Assembly (NCBI GenBank): GCA_045615705.1
Contig: JAZLFH010000047.1
Location: 1 to 27,054 of the forward strand
DNA length: 27,054 nt
Source of the DNA: JAZLFH01 sp045615705
Lineage (GTDB): Bacteria; Bacillota; Clostridia; UMGS1883
Reading direction: 5' to 3'
Below are positions 23,077 through 27,054 of this stretch, one piece after another. The notes under the pieces were generated by a model, which did no database searches, was not told the origin of the DNA, and worked only from the letters and a program-made list of their open reading frames with translations. The translations under genes and the position numbers were made by a program. The first letter of the stretch is position 1, and each line of letters starts with the position of its first letter.

Positions 23077-23727
23077 ATGAATATTTCACAAAACCTTTCA
23101 ATCGTTAAAGAAAAAATAAAAAAAGCCGCAGAAAAATCTTCGAGGAAGGCAGAGGACATAACAATAATTGCCGTTACAAAAACTGTCGGTTGTGATGAGG
23201 CAAAGGAAATCCTTTCTTTGGGAATCAATAACCTTGCAGAAAACAGGGCTCTCGCTTTGAAGGAAAAGATGGAAGCACTTGGCGGTGCATCATGGCACTT
23301 AATAGGGCATTTGCAGACAAACAAATTAAAATATGTAGTGGGTAAAGTGAAACTTATTCACTCCGTTGACAGTCTGCACCTTTTGAAAGCAATCAGCGAA
23401 ATGGCAAAAAAACGAAATATTGTGCAAGATATTCTGCTCGAAGTTAATATATCCGGAGAAGAAAGTAAATATGGTTTGACAAAGGACGAACTATTATATA
23501 TAATAAATAGGTTAGAAGAGTTTGACGGTGTATCCTGCAAAGGAATTATGACAATGGCACCAAAGGAAGCAAGTGAAAGTGAAATACGCCAAATTTTTAA
23601 AGAAGCAAAAGAGTTGGCATATAAAAACGGACTTTCCGAGGTTTCTATGGGCATGAGCGGAGACTATGAGATTGCCGTTGAAGAAGGGGCGACATATGTT
23701 CGCTTGGGAAATGCAATTTTTAATTAG
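23077..23727 (+). CDS. yggS: pyridoxal phosphate homeostasis protein (YggS/YlmE/PROSC family)
   Basis: A 216-residue fold-type III PLP-binding protein without known enzymatic activity that buffers PLP. The PLP Lys is K35 in IAVTKT. AENRALAL (GENR-like), WHLIGHLQTNK, HSVDS and the C-terminal GMSGDYEIAVEEG with YVRLGNAIF are diagnostic. It starts two bp after the previous stop with AGAGGAAT as the ribosome binding site, and is followed by sepF as in the ylm cluster of Gram-positive bacteria. Confidence 0.94.
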   Translation: MNISQNLSIVKEKIKKAAEKSSRKAEDITIIAVTKTVGCDEAKEILSLGINNLAENRALALKEKMEALGGASWHLIGHLQTNKLKYVVGKVKLIHSVDSLHLLKAISEMAKKRNIVQDILLEVNISGEESKYGLTKDELLYIINRLEEFDGVSCKGIMTMAPKEASESEIRQIFKEAKELAYKNGLSEVSMGMSGDYEIAVEEGATYVRLGNAIFN

Positions 23728-23739
23728 GAGGAGTATAAA

Positions 23740-24174
23740 ATGTCAATAATGAAAAAATTCGGCGACATGATTTTCGGACCTGATGAAGAATTCGAAGAAG
23801 GGGATTTTGTTACGGCAGATACTGATGAAAAGCCTGTTGCACCTAAGATTGACCCTAAAAAGAATAAGGTAATTAACATTAATGCAACAACACAGATGAA
23901 AGTTGTTGTTATTCAGCTTAAAACTTTTGAAGAAACAAGAGAAATTGCAGACCACCTGAAAGCAAAGAAACCTGTTGTAATAAATTTAGAACTTATAGAT
24001 AAGGATGTTGCACGAAGAGTTATTGACTTTGTCAGCGGTTCTGTTTATGCTCTTGACGGAAGCATACAAAAAATCACAAACGGAATTTTCCTCGTAGCAC
24101 CATACAATGTCGGAATTATGGGAGATGTCAAAGACGAACTCAGAAATAACGGGGTATTTAACTGGACACTTTAA
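23740..24174 (+). CDS. sepF: cell division protein SepF
   Basis: A 144-residue protein that binds FtsZ at the septum and the membrane through its N-terminal helix (MSIMKKFGDMIFGPDEE). An acidic linker leads to the core domain, with KPVVINLELIDKDVARRVID and FVSGSVYALDGSIQKI followed by FLVAPYNV, the known SepF fold signature. AGGAGG precedes the ATG by about seven nt. It lies between yggS and ylmH. Confidence 0.94.
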   Translation: MSIMKKFGDMIFGPDEEFEEGDFVTADTDEKPVAPKIDPKKNKVININATTQMKVVVIQLKTFEETREIADHLKAKKPVVINLELIDKDVARRVIDFVSGSVYALDGSIQKITNGIFLVAPYNVGIMGDVKDELRNNGVFNWTL

Positions 24175-24183
24175 GGGGTAAAA

Positions 24184-24951
24184 ATGGAAAAAACTCATTT
24201 TTTAGCGACAATTACGGACGATGAGCAAAAGAAGACCATGCAGAAACTTTTTGATAAGGCGGAGCAGACCTATAAATATGGGGAAACAAGGTTTTCTGAT
24301 TTTTGCTCGGCAGACATTTTAAATATGCTTGAAGAGAGAAAGCATTTTCTTGATGTAGATGTAACAACATATGGCGGATATGATGATGCGGAAAGAAAAA
24401 TTGCGGCATTTTCAAGCGGTGAAATTACAAAAGGAGTTTTTCCGATAAGTGCTGTGCGTGTAAATGTGAGAGGTGAGTTTTCTCATCGAGATTACCTCGG
24501 AAGCATAATCGGTTGCGGCGTAAGTCGTGAAAAAATCGGAGACATATTGGTTGACGATAGCGGAGCGGTGGTAGTTTGCTCGTTTGAAACGGCGAACGCT
24601 CTTAAAAGTATGCTTACGAGAATAGGCGGAGCCAATGCGGTTGTTAATGTCTTTAACCTTGACGAACTTTCATTCAAATCAAGAGGGTTCCGTGATATTA
24701 CATCTACCGTTGCATCGCTCAGGCTTGACAGCATTTTGGCACTGATGCTTAAAACAAGCAGAACAAAGTCTTTGGAATTTATTAAGGCTCAAAAGGTCTT
24801 TGTAAACGGAGCACTTTGTCAAAAGGGAGACCGTATATTAAAACAAGATGATGTTATTACGGTAAGGGGTAAAGGAAAAGCAGTCTTATCGGAAATAGGA
24901 CATGAGTCTAAAAAAGGACGCACCTTTATAACCGTAAAAAAATATATTTAG
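24184..24951 (+). CDS. ylmH: S4-domain RNA-binding protein YlmH
   Basis: A 255-residue protein of the YlmH family. The N-terminal two thirds have family features such as HRDYLGSIIGCGVSREKIGD; the C-terminal S4 domain (about 178-240) holds SLRLDSILA, then KSLEFIKAQKVFVNG and GDRILKQDDVITVRGKGK. In Gram-positive bacteria it lies in the sepF-divIVA cluster and has been tied to ribosome rescue of stalled complexes. Its TAG overlaps the ribosome binding site of divIVA (TTTAGGAGG). Confidence 0.93.
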   Translation: MEKTHFLATITDDEQKKTMQKLFDKAEQTYKYGETRFSDFCSADILNMLEERKHFLDVDVTTYGGYDDAERKIAAFSSGEITKGVFPISAVRVNVRGEFSHRDYLGSIIGCGVSREKIGDILVDDSGAVVVCSFETANALKSMLTRIGGANAVVNVFNLDELSFKSRGFRDITSTVASLRLDSILALMLKTSRTKSLEFIKAQKVFVNGALCQKGDRILKQDDVITVRGKGKAVLSEIGHESKKGRTFITVKKYI

Positions 24952-24960
24952 GAGGCAGTT

Positions 24961-25422
24961 ATGTTAACACCATTAGACCTTCAAAAAATTGAATTTGCAC
25001 AGAAGATGGGCGGGTACAAAAAGAATGATGTAGATGAGGTCTTTTCTGCTCTTACACAAAGTTATGAGGCACTTTATAAGGAAAATAATGACCTTAAATC
25101 AAAAATTGAAACCTTGGAAGAAGCATTAAATACTTATAAGACAATGGATGAAACCATGAAAAGCACACTCTTGGCTGCACAAAAGACGGCAGATGAAATA
25201 ATTGCTTCTGCTCAGGAAAAGGCAAACTTGATTTTAAAAGAGTCGGAACTTTCGGCTGAAAGAGCGAAAAAAGACAATGAAGAAGCCATTCGTGCTTCAA
25301 TTGAGAAGAAAGAAAAGATTAAAGTCGAGATGATTGCTTACAGCACTCAGATTTCGGCGATTTTAGATGCACAAAAATCTCTTCTTAATAAAATTTTGGG
25401 CGATAATACGGATACACAATAG
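24961..25422 (+). CDS. divIVA: DivIVA-family cell division/polarity protein
   Basis: A 153-residue protein. The N-terminal membrane-binding module begins MLTPLDLQKIEFAQKMGGYK and continues NDVDEVF; the remainder is a long heptad-like coiled coil with many Lys, Glu and Ala. DivIVA assembles at curved membrane at poles and septum. It is shorter than well-studied homologues, which is common in Clostridia. AGGAGG lies about six nt upstream. Confidence 0.92.
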   Translation: MLTPLDLQKIEFAQKMGGYKKNDVDEVFSALTQSYEALYKENNDLKSKIETLEEALNTYKTMDETMKSTLLAAQKTADEIIASAQEKANLILKESELSAERAKKDNEEAIRASIEKKEKIKVEMIAYSTQISAILDAQKSLLNKILGDNTDTQ

Positions 25423-25436
25423 TAGGAGTTGATTAT

Positions 25437-27054
25437 ATGGATTACGCAAGCACACTTAACTTGCCTGTAACAGAATTTCCGATGCGAGCAAATCTCCCTC
25501 AAAGAGAAGGCGATATTTTAAAAAGGTTTGAGGATGACGGACTTTACGAAAAACTTATGAAGCATAACGAAAATAAGCCATCGTTCATTCTTCATGACGG
25601 ACCTCCGTATGCAAACGGAGATATGCATATGGGTCATGCTCTTAATAAAACGCTCAAGGATATTATAATTAGATTTAAGAATATGGATGGATTTCGTGCA
25701 CCTATGGTACACGGTTGGGACACCCACGGACTTCCGATTGAGCGTCAGGCTATTAAAAAACTCGGAATTAACAGAAGTGAAGTAAGCATCACACAGTTTC
25801 GTGAAGTGTGCAAAGAATTTGCACTTGGATATGTCAAAAATCAAAAAGAGCAAATAAAAAGACTCGGTTCATTGGGTGATTGGGACAATTCTTATCTCAC
25901 ACTTACAAAAGAATTTGAGGCAAAGCAGATAGAAATCTTCGGTGAAATGGCAAAGAAGGGCTATATATACAAGGGATTAAAGCCTATTTATTGGTGTCCG
26001 GATTGCGAAACAGCACTTGCAGAAGCGGAAATTGAGTACAGCGAAGATAAGACAAATTCTATCTATGTAAAATTCAAGGTAAAAGATGATAAAGGCGTTT
26101 TTTCGGGTATTGACGGTGATATTTACTTTGTCATTTGGACAACAACGACATGGACCCTTCCCGGCAATGTTGCAATTGCGTTAAATCCTGATTTTGAGTA
26201 CAGTGTTATCAAAGCACAAAACGGCGAAATGTATGTTTTCGCAACAGAACTTATCGACAGTGCTCTTAAAGCAGGAAAATTAGAGGGATACGAAACAATA
26301 AAGACATTCAAAGGAACAGAACTTGAAAATATCGAATGTCAGCACCCGTTTATTGACAGACTTTCTCGTGTAATTGTGGGCGACCATGTTACGCTTGATG
26401 CAGGTACAGGTTGTGTACATACTGCTCCCGGTCATGGTATGGAAGACTATGTTGCTTGCCAAAAATATAAAGATCTTGAAATTATTGTCCCGGTTGACAG
26501 TAAGGGATACCTTAACTCATTAGCAGGTGAGTTTGAGGGTATGTATTACGAAAAGTCAAACGAGAAAATTATCGAAAGATTACAAAAGGAAAACGCACTT
26601 TTTGCGATAGAACCGATTATCCATCAGTATCCTCATTGTTGGAGATGCCACGAACCGATTGTTTACAGAGCAACGGAACAGTGGTTTGCATCGGTTGAAG
26701 CTATTAAAAAAGCTGCAGTTGATGAAATAAAAAAAGTTAAATGGATTCCCGGTTGGGGCGAGGATAGAATTACAGGAATGGTTCTTGACAGAAGCGATTG
26801 GTGTATTTCCCGTCAGCGTACTTGGGGCGTTCCTATCCCGATTTTTTATTGCAAAGAGTGTGGCAAGGCAATAATAAACGAAGAAACAATTAAAAAGACG
26901 GCAGAACTTTTCAAGGAGAAAGGTTCCGGCTCTTGGTATGAAACAGACGCAAGTGAAATTTTAGGGAAAGAATTTTCCTGTGATTGCGGTTGCCATGAAT
27001 TTACGAAAGAAAAAGACATCATGGATGTTTGGTTTGATTCTGGTTCTTCTTGGA
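25437..27054 (+). CDS. ileS: isoleucyl-tRNA synthetase (5' part, runs off the window)
   Basis: 539 codons of a class I aminoacyl-tRNA synthetase are present; the rest, including the KMSKS loop, lies beyond the right edge. The HIGH motif appears as HMGH (64-67) within DGPPYANGDMHMGHALN; MVHGWDTHGLPIE, VIWTTTTWTLPGN (editing domain entry), HCWRCHEPIVYRATEQWF and SDWCISRQRTWGVPIP are typical of IleRS. AGGAG lies eight nt upstream and the gene starts 14 bp after divIVA. No T-box leader fits in that gap, so it depends on upstream transcription or on control elsewhere. Confidence 0.96.
   Translation, partial: MDYASTLNLPVTEFPMRANLPQREGDILKRFEDDGLYEKLMKHNENKPSFILHDGPPYANGDMHMGHALNKTLKDIIIRFKNMDGFRAPMVHGWDTHGLPIERQAIKKLGINRSEVSITQFREVCKEFALGYVKNQKEQIKRLGSLGDWDNSYLTLTKEFEAKQIEIFGEMAKKGYIYKGLKPIYWCPDCETALAEAEIEYSEDKTNSIYVKFKVKDDKGVFSGIDGDIYFVIWTTTTWTLPGNVAIALNPDFEYSVIKAQNGEMYVFATELIDSALKAGKLEGYETIKTFKGTELENIECQHPFIDRLSRVIVGDHVTLDAGTGCVHTAPGHGMEDYVACQKYKDLEIIVPVDSKGYLNSLAGEFEGMYYEKSNEKIIERLQKENALFAIEPIIHQYPHCWRCHEPIVYRATEQWFASVEAIKKAAVDEIKKVKWIPGWGEDRITGMVLDRSDWCISRQRTWGVPIPIFYCKECGKAIINEETIKKTAELFKEKGSGSWYETDASEILGKEFSCDCGCHEFTKEKDIMDVWFDSGSSW

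Noticed and set aside
25423..25436. T-box riboswitch before ileS
   Set aside because: The gap from divIVA to ileS is only 14 bp and holds just the ribosome binding site.

Overview
The window is AT-rich DNA with strong AGGAGG-type ribosome binding sites and a housekeeping block (miaB, mutS, mutL, miaA, hfq, an HlyD-like gene, yggS, sepF, ylmH, divIVA, ileS) typical of low-GC Gram-positive bacteria. Together with cohesin and dockerin modules, a GH39-like glycosidase and a Gfo/Idh/MocA fragment, this points to an anaerobic gut or rumen member of the Clostridia. I cannot name the species from sequence alone.

Left part (1-6660): a minus-strand operon encodes a secreted cohesin protein, a 1245-residue secreted protein (cohesin, dockerin, Cys-rich repeats, Listeria-Bacteroides-type repeats, a beta-rich domain, a glycine-asparagine-rich stretch and a C-type lectin domain) and a small membrane protein. 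Upstream of this operon lies what I consider the main discovery. A 326-bp segment is bounded by perfect 21-bp inverted repeats (5442-5462 and 5747-5767) shaped like tyrosine-recombinase core sites, and it carries a perfect consensus promoter (TTGACA, 17 bp, TATAAT; 5681-5709). A complete tyrosine recombinase gene lies immediately beside it. As drawn, the promoter points away from the operon into an intrinsic terminator, so the operon looks OFF. Inversion would aim the promoter at the cohesin/lectin operon. This is a predicted phase-variation switch for a cohesin-dockerin-lectin surface system.

Middle part (6660-14850): an accessory region with mobile-element debris. It has truncated minus-strand reading frames, an AAA+/DUF4143 ATPase gene with its own promoter and possible operators, a dispersed promoter-bearing repeat also found at the left edge of the window, a lipoprotein gene, a 36-bp perfect palindrome and a PepD-like dipeptidase gene. 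It ends in a rearranged locus where a Gfo/Idh fragment, an intact GH39-like gene and a ceramidase-like fragment lie between two directly repeated copies of the 3' end of an EamA transporter gene.

Right part (14850-27054): a dense plus-strand gene series starting at a consensus-like promoter (14917-14945). It covers tRNA modification (miaB, miaA), mismatch repair (mutS, mutL), RNA chaperone hfq, an envelope HlyD-like protein, PLP homeostasis (yggS), division and polarity genes (sepF, ylmH, divIVA), and ileS, which runs off the window. Gene gaps or overlaps are at most about 14 bp, so the series is probably one transcription unit. I saw no rRNA, tRNA or CRISPR array.
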